A stretch of 16,518 nt of DNA from an uncultured Tessaracoccus sp. GTDB lineage: Bacteria > Actinomycetota > Actinomycetes > Propionibacteriales > Propionibacteriaceae. The stretch is from the NCBI RefSeq assembly GCF_947286155.1, contig NZ_CAMYPD010000052.1, forward strand, positions 1 to 16,518, written 5' to 3'. This document shows positions 8,401 through 16,302 of the stretch, piece after piece (positions within the stretch are counted from its first letter, which is position 1; the number at the start of each line of letters is the position of its first letter). The position numbers were made by a program, and so were the translations under genes. The notes under the pieces are model-generated. The model ran no database searches and was not told the origin of the DNA. It saw only the letters and a program-made list of their open reading frames with translations.

Positions 8401-8890
8401 GCAAGTCTTGGCACGTCTCGATGAGCACGGCGTCGATGCCGCCGCGCAGCATGGCAGTCACCTGCCGCTGGTACGCGTCGCGGACGTCTGCGAAGCGAAT
8501 GTGGCCGAGCGTGGGCAGCTTGGTGCCTGGCCCGATAGAACCCAGCACGAAGCGGGGCTTGTCGGTGTACTCGTCGGCCGTGGTGCGGGCGATGCGCGCG
8601 GCGGCCTCGGCGAGCTCGTCGAGGCGCTCCACGATGCCATATTCGCCGAGTGCGGCGAGGTTGGTGCCGAACGTGTTGGTCTCGACGCAATCAGCGCCTG
8701 CATCGAGGTAAGCCCGGTGGATCTGTTCGACGACGTCGGGGCGCGTGACATTGAGGATCTCGTTACAGCCCTCGAGGCCCTGGAAATCCTCCTCTAGCGA
8801 GAGGTCGGTAAACGACTGAAGCATCGTGCCCATCGCGCCGTCAGCCACCAGAACTCGCGTGCCAAGGATGTCTCGAAAGCTGCTGTTCAT
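5420..8890 (-). CDS. metH: cobalamin-dependent methionine synthase
   Basis: MetH transfers a methyl group from methyltetrahydrofolate to homocysteine through cobalamin. The 1156-residue product carries all four modules. The homocysteine domain (1 to about 315) has zinc ligands C223 (NCATGP) and C289/C290 (GGCCGTTPEH). The pterin domain (about 330-600) has SIGERTNANGSKAF. The cobalamin cap and B12 domain (about 620-850) carry DVHDIGK with cobalt-ligand H732. The reactivation domain (about 890-1156) has RGSRYSFGYPACPNLEDR, where SAM binds. Length is close to the mycobacterial enzyme. The frame is open far upstream, but the ATG at 8890 is chosen because the protein family begins there and a TACAGT box sits 7 nt before it. 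The presence of metH implies a cobalamin supply. No B12 riboswitch fits in the 78-bp spacer. Confidence 0.97.
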   Translation of the reverse strand: MNSSFRDILGTRVLVADGAMGTMLQSFTDLSLEEDFQGLEGCNEILNVTRPDVVEQIHRAYLDAGADCVETNTFGTNLAALGEYGIVERLDELAEAAARIARTTADEYTDKPRFVLGSIGPGTKLPTLGHIRFADVRDAYQRQVTAMLRGGIDAVLIETCQDLLQAKAAVIAAKRARAEAGVDLPILVNVTVETTGTMLLGSEIGAALITLDALGVDSIGLNCATGPTEMSEHLRHLSRRFTRNVACMPNAGLPEITADGAVYPLEAEPFADALAPFVDDYGLALVGGCCGTTPEHVAVLVARFGGKEVAPREPQPEDAISSLYVEVPFDQDASYLSIGERTNANGSKAFREAMLEGRFDDCVNIAKAQARDGAHLLDLCADYVGRDGVSDMEELAGRLSTSVTLPIMLDSTEPDVIRAGLEKLAGRCVVNSVNYEDGDGPDSRFARVMPMIQEHGAAVVALTIDEEGQARTAEWKVRCASRLIDDLTGNWGMHVGDILVDCLTFPIGTGQEETRRDALETIEAIRELKAKYPGVRTTLGVSNVSFGLNPAARIVLNSVFLHECVQAGLDSAIVHSAKILPMDRIPDDQRQVALDLIYDRRDEYDPLAKFLEMFEGVTAKSARETRAAELAALPLAERLQRRIIDGEAKGLEADLDEALQSKEAIAIINEDLLAGMKVVGDLFGSGQMQLPFVLQSAETMKAAVAHLEPHMEKTDGSGKGTLVLATVRGDVHDIGKNLVDIIVSNNGYTVINIGIKQPIQAIIDAAEEHNADVIGMSGLLVKSTLVMKDNLVEMNRLGLADKYPVLLGGAALTRAYVEQDLGDLFQGEVRYAKDAFEGLALMDAVMAVKQGVPGAKLPERKQRRVKARESLVEIVEPELGVRSDVARGLPVPTPPFWGTRVIKGIGMNDILEWLDHRATFMGRWGLRGNRDGMSYEELVEQEAMPRMRMWIDRIATESLADFGVVYGYFPVHSEDETLIVGDPEDPTVEVARFTFPRQRRDRKLCLSDFFRDKEETERLGPDVLPMQLVTMGSRVAGAANELFAADAYREYLELHGLSVQLTEALAEYWHQRIRTELGYADEERTVHEAIHKQAYRGSRYSFGYPACPNLEDRIALVRLLDPSRIGVELSEELQLHPEQSTDAIILHHPEAKYFSV

Positions 8891-8897
8891 GCGGGCC

Positions 8898-8903
8898 ACT
8901 GTA
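8898..8903 (-). promoter_or_regulatory. putative -10 box of metH (leaderless)
   Basis: TACAGT on the minus strand lies 7 nt before the metH ATG (8890). It is preceded by GCCGA, giving GCCGATACAGT; the rpe promoter has the very similar GCCGATAGACT. The -35 candidate (TTCGGC, 17-bp spacer) is weak. There is no Shine-Dalgarno before the ATG, consistent with a leaderless mRNA. Confidence 0.55.
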
Positions 8904-8956
8904 TCGGCAACCGACGGTACGCCGAATCGTGATGTCTCGCCCGCGGACGCGCGCGC

Positions 8957-8962
8957 TAGGCT
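8957..8962 (+). promoter_or_regulatory. putative -10 box of the PAC2 gene (leaderless)
   Basis: TAGGCT fits TANNNT and ends 6 nt before the ATG at 8969. No good Shine-Dalgarno is present. It is back to back with the metH box, with 53 bp between the two hexamers, so both promoters share the 78-bp spacer. That spacer also holds a short inverted repeat TCGG-CAA-CCGA (8904-8914) next to the metH box. Confidence 0.5.
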
Positions 8963-8968
8963 GGGACA

Positions 8969-9799
8969 ATGCACTTCGAGCCACCCACCGATCTTCGTGA
9001 CCCCGCGGTCGTGATCGCGTTCAGCGGATGGAACGACGCAGCGAACGCGGCAAGCGACTTGGCGGAACGCCTCATCGAGGCATTGCCCGGCGATGAGCTG
9101 CAGTCCATCGACGACGAAACCTACTTTGACTTCCAGGCCACCCGCCCGTGGGTTCGCCGAGAAGCCGATGGTGCGTGGATCGAGTGGCCAGGCATCCGGT
9201 TCCGCAGGCTCCGGCACGAAACCCGCGACATCATCATGGTCGTCGGGCCCGAACCGAATCTGCGCTGGCGAAGCTTCTGCCGCGAGATTGTGGAACGCGT
9301 CGAGCAGTTCTCCCCCAGCATCACACTCACCGTCGGGGCCATGCTCGCGGATACGCCGCACTCTCGGCCCTTCCCCACCGGCCTCTACGCGCATACCGAC
9401 GACCTGCGTGAGCGCTTGGGCTTCGAGTCATCGTCGTACTCCGGGCCGACGGGCATCATCGGTGTGCTCAGCCAGGCCCTCGCGCACGCCGGGCTGCCGT
9501 CGGCGTCGCTGTGGGTATCGGTGCCCCACTACGTGTCCAACCCGCCGAACCCCAAGGCGCAGCTGCAGCTTCTCGAGCGCCTCGAGACCGCGTTGTGCGT
9601 GCAGTTCGACCGCGACGATCTGGAATCAGCGGCCGCATCCTGGATCGAGGCCGTGGATGAACTCGCCGGCCAAGACCCGGATATCGAGGAATACATCGAG
9701 CAGCTCGAGGAAGCGCGCGACCAAGAGGTGGTCGAAGAGAACTCCGGCGAACGCATCGCCGAGGAGTTCGAGAAGTACCTTCGCCACCGCGGCGGCTAA
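8969..9799 (+). CDS. PAC2 family protein
   Basis: A 276-residue member of the PAC2 family (proteasome assembly chaperone 2-like), related to M. tuberculosis Rv2125. Typical features are IAFSGWNDAANAASDLAERL near residues 16-35, VVGPEPNLRWRSF at about 91-103, the PTGIIGVLSQA segment and SLWVSVPHYVSNPPNPKA. The C-terminus is an acidic helical stretch (from about 215) with coiled-coil character. In eukaryotes and archaea related proteins assist proteasome assembly, but actinobacteria without proteasomes also carry this family, so a proteasome role here is only inferred. It diverges from metH and converges with rpe. It is the only other plus-strand gene besides DUF3054. Confidence 0.88.
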   Translation: MHFEPPTDLRDPAVVIAFSGWNDAANAASDLAERLIEALPGDELQSIDDETYFDFQATRPWVRREADGAWIEWPGIRFRRLRHETRDIIMVVGPEPNLRWRSFCREIVERVEQFSPSITLTVGAMLADTPHSRPFPTGLYAHTDDLRERLGFESSSYSGPTGIIGVLSQALAHAGLPSASLWVSVPHYVSNPPNPKAQLQLLERLETALCVQFDRDDLESAAASWIEAVDELAGQDPDIEEYIEQLEEARDQEVVEENSGERIAEEFEKYLRHRGG

Positions 9800-9818
9800 C
9801 CGCCGCTTGGCGGGTTCT
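9800..9818. terminator. putative weak bidirectional terminator between the PAC2 gene and rpe
   Basis: The stem CCGCC-GCTT-GGCGG begins at the base after the PAC2 stop codon and is followed by GTTCT on the plus strand. The two genes converge with 21 bp between them. The stem is only 5 bp and the T-tract is poor, so it may slow rather than stop polymerase. Read on the minus strand, the hairpin lies just after the rpe stop. Confidence 0.4.
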
Positions 9819-9820
9819 AC

Positions 9821-10480
9821 TTAGACGGTGGCCTTAGCGGTGGCGAGAGCGCGCAGCTGATCGATCATCGCGTCGCAATCATCTTCGCGGTACACCGCAG
9901 ACCCAGCGACGAACACGTTCGCCCCGGCCTCGGCGCAGCGTTCGATGGTTTCGACGGACACCCCGCCGTCGACCTGAATGGAGATGTCTCGATCACCGAT
10001 GGTTTTTCGCAGGCGGCGAATTTTCGGCAGTACCATGTCGAGAAACTTCTGCCCACCGAAGCCGGGCTCAACGGTCATGAGCAGCACCATGTCCACCTCG
10101 TCGAGCATGTCTTCGACCATCTCGACCGGCGTGGCCGGGTTGAGCGCCGCCGAGGAGCGGGCACCCAGTCGGCGCAGCTCCCTCGCCAGGCGCACCGGGG
10201 CCTTCGCGGCCTCGATGTGGAACGTCACCGACGTGGCCCCAGCCTCCGCGTAGGCGGGGGCCCACCGGTCGGGTGCTTCGATCATGAGGTGCATGTCGAT
10301 GGGGAGCTCAGTGTGGCGCAGCAACGATTCGACGACAGGCAAGCCAAATGTGAGGTTCGGCACGAAATGCCCGTCCATCACGTCGACGTGCACCATGTCC
10401 GCATGGGAGATGCGAGATACCTCAGCGGCGAGGTTGGCGAGGTCGGCGTTCAGAATGCTTGGGGTGATCTGGAGGTCCAT
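9821..10480 (-). CDS. rpe: ribulose-phosphate 3-epimerase
   Basis: It interconverts ribulose 5-phosphate and xylulose 5-phosphate in the pentose phosphate pathway. The 219-residue TIM-barrel has ITPSILNADLANL at 5-17, HVDVMDGHFVPN at 31-42 (metal ligands H32, D34), MHLMIEAP with H64, VEPGFGGQKF at 137-146 and QVDGGV with D171. Length is as usual for the family. The frame is open further upstream, but the family starts at this ATG and a TAGACT -10-like box lies 7 nt before it. rsmB ends 10 bp upstream, so rpe may be both read through from the rsmB operon and started from its own leaderless promoter. No anomalies seen. Confidence 0.95.
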   Translation of the reverse strand: MDLQITPSILNADLANLAAEVSRISHADMVHVDVMDGHFVPNLTFGLPVVESLLRHTELPIDMHLMIEAPDRWAPAYAEAGATSVTFHIEAAKAPVRLARELRRLGARSSAALNPATPVEMVEDMLDEVDMVLLMTVEPGFGGQKFLDMVLPKIRRLRKTIGDRDISIQVDGGVSVETIERCAEAGANVFVAGSAVYREDDCDAMIDQLRALATAKATV

Positions 10481-10487
10481 GCCCCGC

Positions 10488-10493
10488 AGTCTA
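10488..10493 (-). promoter_or_regulatory. putative -10 box of rpe overlapping the rsmB stop codon
   Basis: TAGACT (minus strand) fits TANNNT and is separated from the rpe ATG by 7 nt (GCGGGGC). Its first three bases are the TAG stop codon of rsmB. The preceding GCCGA matches the bases before the metH -10. No strong -35 hexamer is visible inside rsmB. Confidence 0.5.
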
Positions 10494-11792
10494 TCGGCGA
10501 TGCATGACGGCGAGGAACATGGCGTCGGTGCCGTGTCGGTGCGGCCACAACTGCACAAATGGCCCGTCCGCGCAGTCGGGCACCTCCGGCAGTAGGTTCG
10601 GGGCGTCGATCAGTTCCACCTCGGAGCGGCTCGCCAGTACATCGTGCACGATGGCCCTGGTTTCCGCCCGGTGCGGGGAACACGTCACGTAGGCGACGAC
10701 TCCACCGGGCATCGCCGATTCCAACGCACTGTTGAGTAGCGCTCTCTGCAGGGGCTGCAATTCGAGCACGTCTTGCTCCGTGCGGCGCCAGCGTGATTCC
10801 GGTCGTCTGCGCAACGCGCCTAATCCGCTGCAGGGCACGTCCACCATGACGCGTGCGAAGCTTCGTGGCGCCCACGCCGGGCGGGTGCCGTCGGCCGTCG
10901 TGACGGGTACGTCGCCGTAGCACGCCACGGCGCGTTGGACGAGTTGGGCGCGGTGCTCGTGCGCCTCGCTAGCCAGCAGCCACGTACCGCGCTGCCTCGC
11001 CAGCCCCGCCAGGAGCGCGGCCTTCCCTCCCGGCCCTGCGCACATGTCGAGCCATGGTCCCGACGGCGCCTCCGCACGGGTGAGGGCTAGGGTCATCAGC
11101 TGTGAACCCTCGTCTTGCACACCGGCGCGCCCTTCAAGCACAGCCGGAACATCCGACGGGTCGCCTTCCCGCACCGCACCGAAGGGCGAGTAGCTGCATG
11201 GCTTGCCGTCGAGTTCATCGACCTCGGCCAGTCCAGGCCGCACGACGAGCGTCGGCACCGGCGCGACATTGTTGGCACGCAACGCCTCCTCGAGTTCCCC
11301 GCTGGGCAGCACGTCTGTGAGTTCCCTCGCCACCCACTCGGGGTGATGCCCGCGAAGCGCGGCGGCTGCCGCCCAGTCCTTGCCCTTGGCGGCCAGGTCG
11401 GTCCACTCGTCCAGCGTGCGCGCGGAGATTTTGCGCAAAATAGCGTTCACTACCCCACCCACGCGTTTGCCGATCCTCGACTTCGCGAGTTCCACCGTCT
11501 GGCCCACGGCTGCGTGAGGAGGAATCCGCATACTGAGGAGCTGATGGGCGCCCAGCCGCAGCACGTCGACGACGGCCGGCTGCAGGGTGCTGAGCTTCCG
11601 GTTACCGGCCATCGCAATAATCACGTCGTACGTGCCCATGAAACGGCACGTGCCGCTCACGAGTTCGGTGACGAAGGCGGCGTCCCTGGTGCTGAGTTCA
11701 GCGGTGGCAAGCCGTTTGGCGAGCGCGAGGTTCGCGTACGCATCATTCGCGGTCACGTCCCGCAGTACATCGAACGCAATCGCGCGGCTCAT
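10491..11792 (-). CDS. rsmB: 16S rRNA (cytosine-967-C5)-methyltransferase RsmB/Fmu
   Basis: It methylates C967 of 16S rRNA using SAM. Of 433 residues, about 1-135 form an NusB-like RNA-binding domain (AFDVLRDVTANDAYANLAL, then VVDVLRLGAHQLL and VGGVVNAILRK). About 170-433 form the Rossmann methyltransferase: DMCAGPGGKAA at 249-259, then the two cysteines of m5C enzymes, catalytic C371 in VTCSPHRAET and releasing C321 in PCSGLGALRRRPESRW. The ATG overlaps the fmt stop as ATGA, the usual fmt-rsmB coupling. The N-terminus is a few residues shorter than many homologues but the fold should be complete. Ends in TAG, 10 bp before rpe. Confidence 0.95.
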   Translation of the reverse strand: MSRAIAFDVLRDVTANDAYANLALAKRLATAELSTRDAAFVTELVSGTCRFMGTYDVIIAMAGNRKLSTLQPAVVDVLRLGAHQLLSMRIPPHAAVGQTVELAKSRIGKRVGGVVNAILRKISARTLDEWTDLAAKGKDWAAAAALRGHHPEWVARELTDVLPSGELEEALRANNVAPVPTLVVRPGLAEVDELDGKPCSYSPFGAVREGDPSDVPAVLEGRAGVQDEGSQLMTLALTRAEAPSGPWLDMCAGPGGKAALLAGLARQRGTWLLASEAHEHRAQLVQRAVACYGDVPVTTADGTRPAWAPRSFARVMVDVPCSGLGALRRRPESRWRRTEQDVLELQPLQRALLNSALESAMPGGVVAYVTCSPHRAETRAIVHDVLASRSEVELIDAPNLLPEVPDCADGPFVQLWPHRHGTDAMFLAVMHRR

Positions 11793-12697
11793 CGAAGCTC
11801 GCCCTGGCCCTTGCCGCGCGCCCAGTCGATGGCCGCCATACGTCGCTTGCCAGAGGCCTGCACCTCGAGGAGCTCGACGGCGCCCTCTTCGCAGCCGACG
11901 AAGGCCTGGCGCTTCGTCACCACCAACGCCCCGGGCTCAGCCTCCACGTCGGGGGCGAGCCGAGCGCGAAATACCTTCAACCGTGCGTCGCCGTCCATGC
12001 ACCACGCTCCCGGGTCTGGCGAGCAACCGAGCACGTGGTTGCGGACTTCCTCAGCGGAACGATGAAAGTCGATCCGCGCCTCATTAACCGTGAGCTTGGA
12101 TGCGACGGTGATCCCGTCGCTGGGTTGCTCCTCGGGCTTCGCGCCTTGGGCAATGGAATCCATGACCCTCACGAGCTGCGCCGCGCCCGAGTCAGCCAGT
12201 TGTGCCAGCAGCTCACCGGCTGTCACTTCGGGCATCGGAAGGCGCTCAACATCGAAAATGGGCCCCGCATCGAGTGCAGCAACGATACGGAAGCAGGTGG
12301 TGCCCGTCTCGCTATCCCCCGCCATGATGGCGCGCTGAACGGGAGCGGCACCTCGCCAGCGCGGGAGCACTGAGAAGTGCAGGTTGATCCAGCCCTGGGC
12401 GGGTATATCGAGGGCAGACTGCGGCAGCAGCGCACCGTAGGCCACCACCGCGCACGCGTCGGGCTCGAGCGCGCGCAGCGCCGCCTGGAATTCCTCGTCG
12501 CGCGGGTGATCGGGCTTCAGCACGGGAAGCTCGAGCTCCTCGGCGCGCGCAGCCACCGGAGAGGGGGTGAGTTTTCGTCCACGCCCGGCCGGCGCGTCTG
12601 GGCGAGTGACGACGCCAACCACGTGGTGCGACGACTGCACGAGCGCGTCGAGCGAGGGCACGGCCACGTCGGGGGTTCCCGCAAATACGATTCTCAT
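11789..12697 (-). CDS. fmt: methionyl-tRNA formyltransferase
   Basis: It formylates initiator Met-tRNA with 10-formyltetrahydrofolate at the start of translation. The 302-residue protein begins MRIVFAGTPDVAVPSLDAL and has the flexible-loop segment RPDAPAGRGRKL (32-42). The active-site signature is NLHFSVLPRWRG (105-116; N105, H107), with the third catalytic residue D143 in LDAGP. The C-terminal tRNA-binding domain follows (about 205-302, with FRARLAPD and GALVV). Start overlaps the priA stop (ATGA) and stop overlaps the rsmB start (ATGA), so priA-fmt-rsmB are tightly coupled. Confidence 0.96.
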   Translation of the reverse strand: MRIVFAGTPDVAVPSLDALVQSSHHVVGVVTRPDAPAGRGRKLTPSPVAARAEELELPVLKPDHPRDEEFQAALRALEPDACAVVAYGALLPQSALDIPAQGWINLHFSVLPRWRGAAPVQRAIMAGDSETGTTCFRIVAALDAGPIFDVERLPMPEVTAGELLAQLADSGAAQLVRVMDSIAQGAKPEEQPSDGITVASKLTVNEARIDFHRSAEEVRNHVLGCSPDPGAWCMDGDARLKVFRARLAPDVEAEPGALVVTKRQAFVGCEEGAVELLEVQASGKRRMAAIDWARGKGQGELR

Positions 12698-14646
12698 GCC
12701 ATCACCTTAGGATCGACCTGATAATTCAGCACCCCGCCTTGTTTCTTGGCCGACCGGATGGCCGCAGCGGATTTCACTTGGGCAATGAACTCTCGTCCGT
12801 GCTCCAAATCCGCGCGCAGCAGGGCCGCCCACTGTTCGTGGCCGATTTCGGTGGGGCCCAGCACTTCCGCACCGTCCCACGACGCATTGCCGAGGAAGGC
12901 GCGCACTGCGTCGGACTCTCCGGTCACACGCGCCATCCTCACCGCAGGCGACAGCCGAGCGTGCTGACGTTCCACGAGCTCGCGTGCGGCAAAGCCGACG
13001 GCGTCGCACCGCGCCATCGCCTGCACCGCCGGGTGCAGATGTGCTCCGACGATCAACGCCCGCCCGTTATCGGCTGGCGGCCGCACGAAAGCGAGCGCGT
13101 TGGTCCACCGTCGGATGGCCTCCTCGGGAGCCCGCACATCAGCCCGGCTGAGCGTTGCTTCGGCGTCCAGGATGAGCAGCCCGGAATATCCACCGTCGAC
13201 GCGTGGTTCGGCGCCGGGGGTTGCGACGACGATCGCAGGCTCGTTGGGCGCTTCGTCACGCATGCGCTCGGCAGAGCTATTGAGTGAGAGCACGCCAGGA
13301 AAGGCGCGGGCAAGCTCTTCTGCGGTGCGCGTCGCTCCCGGCAGCGGTGTGCGCAGCTGCGTCGCGTGACATGTGCGACACTCCCAGCGGACGGGACGGA
13401 AGCCACACATGCCGCACACAGGTTCGTTGGCTCGGCGGGCCCGCAGCATGGACTCGCACTGAGGACATCTAGCGAGGTTGCGGCAGCGCTCGCAAGCCAG
13501 TGCCGCAGAGTGCCCGCGCATCGGCACCTGCACCAGCACCGGCCCTTCGGGAAGCTGGGTGCGCAGGAACTGAAATGCGGTGGACGGGATGCGCAGCTTG
13601 GCCGCGGTGGGATCGCGGTGACGATCCTCGTCGCTGATGGTGCGCATCTGCGGAACGAGGCGACGCAGCTGCGTGGGAGCAAGCCGAATCTCGTGCATCC
13701 AGCCGCGTTCGATGAGCGCATGCGCATCAACTGAGCGGGCATGTCCGACGAGCATCACCGCACATCGCTCGAGCGACGCTCGCAGGATGGCGACAGTGCG
13801 GGCGTGGAAATACGGCGAGCGTTGCTCGACGTGGTGATCGCTGCCTTCGTCGAGGATGATGAGCAGGCCAGGACGCTGTACGGGAGCGAACACGGCGCTG
13901 CGCGTGCCGACGACGACGTGGGCCTCTCCGCGGGTGAGGGCCAGGTAGTTGCGGTAGCGCGGGCCGCGTCCCTGGTCCGACGAGAGGATCGCCACCGCTT
14001 GTGCACCAAAGGCATCCCGCAGGCGGGGCAGCGCATCGTCGAGTGCGCGCGCCGTGGGCACCACGATGATGACGTCGCGCTGCGATTCGAGGCACGCCGC
14101 AGCTGCCTCAATGGCTCCGTCGAGGGCATCCCCTGGCGCCGCGACGGGTGCCGCCTGCCAGTGTGCCCGCGGAGCCCCACCTTCGCGCAGGGCCGCAAGG
14201 AAGCCGTCGCCTGCAGGGTATTCCCCAAGGACGCTCGCGACCTCCGGATGCGTGGGCTGCGGCCATGCGCGCTGCGGCGCCTTCTCGGTTGTGGAGTGCC
14301 TCGGAGGGATTGCGAGCCGGGCCACGTCCCACCACACGCCCGCGTAGTGGTCAGCCACTGCCCGAATGAGCCGATGCGTCGAGGCCGTCAGCACGGGCTC
14401 TGAGGAGACCACCTTAGAGATGCGCTCGAGTTCGCCGTCGAAGGCACTGCTCTCCCCCACTTCGACGACCCACCCGTCGCGCAGCAGCCCAGCGAAGCGC
14501 ACCTTCACTCGGCAGCCAGGCACCACCTGATCTTCGAGAGAAGGCGGGATAGCGTAGTCGAAGAGCCGGTCGAGGTGAGCCAGCGGAGTGTCGACGGCGA
14601 CGCGCGCCACCGTCAGCCCCGGCGCCTCGACCAGCGGGAGAGACAT
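12694..14646 (-). CDS. priA: primosomal protein N' (PriA), degenerate helicase
   Basis: PriA recognises stalled forks and starts primosome loading. The 650-residue protein has the N-terminal 3'-DNA-binding domain (VARVAVDTPLAHLDRLFDYA). It has all eight zinc-ligand cysteines (C385, C388, C394, C397, C411, C414, C423, C426). The expected Walker A (GxGKT) near residues 160-175 is missing, replaced by HWQAAPVAAPGD, and the DEEH box is DEGS (266-269). GTRSAVFAP (247-255) is kept. Loss of ATPase motifs is known for actinobacterial PriA, so this is probably a DNA-binding or scaffold form, not an error. The ATG, 5 bp after the metK stop with AAGGG upstream, is chosen; an upstream open extension lies inside metK. 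Confidence 0.92.
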   Translation of the reverse strand: MSLPLVEAPGLTVARVAVDTPLAHLDRLFDYAIPPSLEDQVVPGCRVKVRFAGLLRDGWVVEVGESSAFDGELERISKVVSSEPVLTASTHRLIRAVADHYAGVWWDVARLAIPPRHSTTEKAPQRAWPQPTHPEVASVLGEYPAGDGFLAALREGGAPRAHWQAAPVAAPGDALDGAIEAAAACLESQRDVIIVVPTARALDDALPRLRDAFGAQAVAILSSDQGRGPRYRNYLALTRGEAHVVVGTRSAVFAPVQRPGLLIILDEGSDHHVEQRSPYFHARTVAILRASLERCAVMLVGHARSVDAHALIERGWMHEIRLAPTQLRRLVPQMRTISDEDRHRDPTAAKLRIPSTAFQFLRTQLPEGPVLVQVPMRGHSAALACERCRNLARCPQCESMLRARRANEPVCGMCGFRPVRWECRTCHATQLRTPLPGATRTAEELARAFPGVLSLNSSAERMRDEAPNEPAIVVATPGAEPRVDGGYSGLLILDAEATLSRADVRAPEEAIRRWTNALAFVRPPADNGRALIVGAHLHPAVQAMARCDAVGFAARELVERQHARLSPAVRMARVTGESDAVRAFLGNASWDGAEVLGPTEIGHEQWAALLRADLEHGREFIAQVKSAAAIRSAKKQGGVLNYQVDPKVMA

Positions 14647-14651
14647 CCGAG

Positions 14652-15842
<1,191 letters not shown>

Positions 15843-15850
15843 GCAGTGAG

Positions 15851-15856
15851 CTCCTT
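15851..15856 (-). promoter_or_regulatory. Shine-Dalgarno of metK
   Basis: AAGGAG on the minus strand with an 8-nt gap to the ATG at 15842. It supports that start over the ATG 30 codons upstream. It sits two bases after the second leader hairpin, so folding of that hairpin could affect ribosome access. Confidence 0.75.
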
Positions 15857-15858
15857 CT

Positions 15859-15905
15859 GCGGCGACAAGCCGCTCAGTGGTTTTTTGCGGCGGCAACAAG
15901 CCGCC
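15859..15905 (-). repeat. two tandem near-identical hairpins in the metK leader
   Basis: Two copies of a 15-base inverted repeat lie at 15890-15904 and 15859-15873. On the minus strand they read GCGGC-TTGTT-GCCGC and GCGGC-TTGTC-GCCGC, differing at one loop base. The first copy extends to a 6-bp stem (15889-15905). They are separated by 16 bases that include an A6 run. Because the arms are interchangeable, the leader could fold as two small hairpins or pair the second arm of copy 1 with the first arm of copy 2. The second copy abuts the metK Shine-Dalgarno. I do not recognise a known SAM riboswitch fold. A regulatory role is inferred only. Confidence 0.6.
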
Positions 15906-15937
15906 TAACCCGGCCGGATACCAGGAAATCATTCGTG

Positions 15938-15948
15938 TCCCGAAGGGA
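15938..15948 (-). other. small hairpin directly after the rpoZ stop
   Basis: TCCC-TTC-GGGA starts at the base after the rpoZ TGA. The stem is 4 bp with a 3-base loop and no U-tract follows, so it is at most a weak processing or 3'-end stabilising element. Together with the two hairpins further on, it makes the 106-bp rpoZ-metK spacer unusually structured. Confidence 0.3.
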
Positions 15949-16302
15949 TCAGGCGTCCGCGTTAGTGCCCTGCTCGGCGTCGCCTTCGTCGAAGGGGTTC
16001 ACGAAGTCAAACGAGGTGAGGTCGTCCGCAGGCACCACGGCGGGTTCTGTTTCGGGGTCGAACTCGCTGTGCTGCAGCAGACCCTCATTGATTTCGCGCA
16101 ACGCGATGCTGAGAGGCTTGTCTTCTGGCGCGGCCGACACCAGCGGCCCCACGTTCTCCAGAAGACCTTCGCCGAGCTGGGAGTAGTACGCGTTGATCTG
16201 ACGCGCGCGCTTCGCGGCGAACAGGACGAGACGGTATTTGGAATCGACGTGCTCGAGCAGCTCGTCAACGGGCGGGTTAGTAATTCCTTCAAGGGTGTTC
16301 AA
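15949..16302 (-). CDS. rpoZ: DNA-directed RNA polymerase omega subunit
   Basis: Omega helps fold and hold the beta' subunit of RNA polymerase. The 117-residue protein has the actinobacterial N-terminus (EGITNPPVDELLEHVDSKYR), then LVLFAAKRARQIN and YYSQLGEGLLENVGPLV, then KPLSIALREINEG. The acidic C-terminal tail ends in DEGDAEQGTNADA. The start is a TTG: an in-frame TAG lies at 16317-16315, no ATG or GTG lies between, and AGAAGG (16316-16311) is 8 nt before the TTG. A 26-bp gap separates it from gmk, the usual gmk-rpoZ order. Confidence 0.94.
   Translation of the reverse strand: MNTLEGITNPPVDELLEHVDSKYRLVLFAAKRARQINAYYSQLGEGLLENVGPLVSAAPEDKPLSIALREINEGLLQHSEFDPETEPAVVPADDLTSFDFVNPFDEGDAEQGTNADA

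Noticed and set aside
8891..9394. Upstream extension of the metH frame (168 more codons).
   Set aside because: It is antisense to the PAC2 gene. The MetH family begins at the ATG at 8890, which has a promoter-like box at the right distance.
11115..12065. 316-codon plus-strand open frame.
   Set aside because: It is antisense to rsmB and fmt, both of which are unambiguous and coupled. No family features seen.
15881..15905. Rho-independent terminator in the metK leader.
   Set aside because: The T-run precedes the hairpin on the plus strand and is an A-run on the transcribed (minus) strand, so it is not a terminator in either direction.
15843..15932. 30-codon N-terminal extension of MetK from an upstream ATG.
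   Set aside because: The family starts at MSRLFTSESVTEGHPDK, where a good Shine-Dalgarno is present. The extension is leader sequence containing hairpins.
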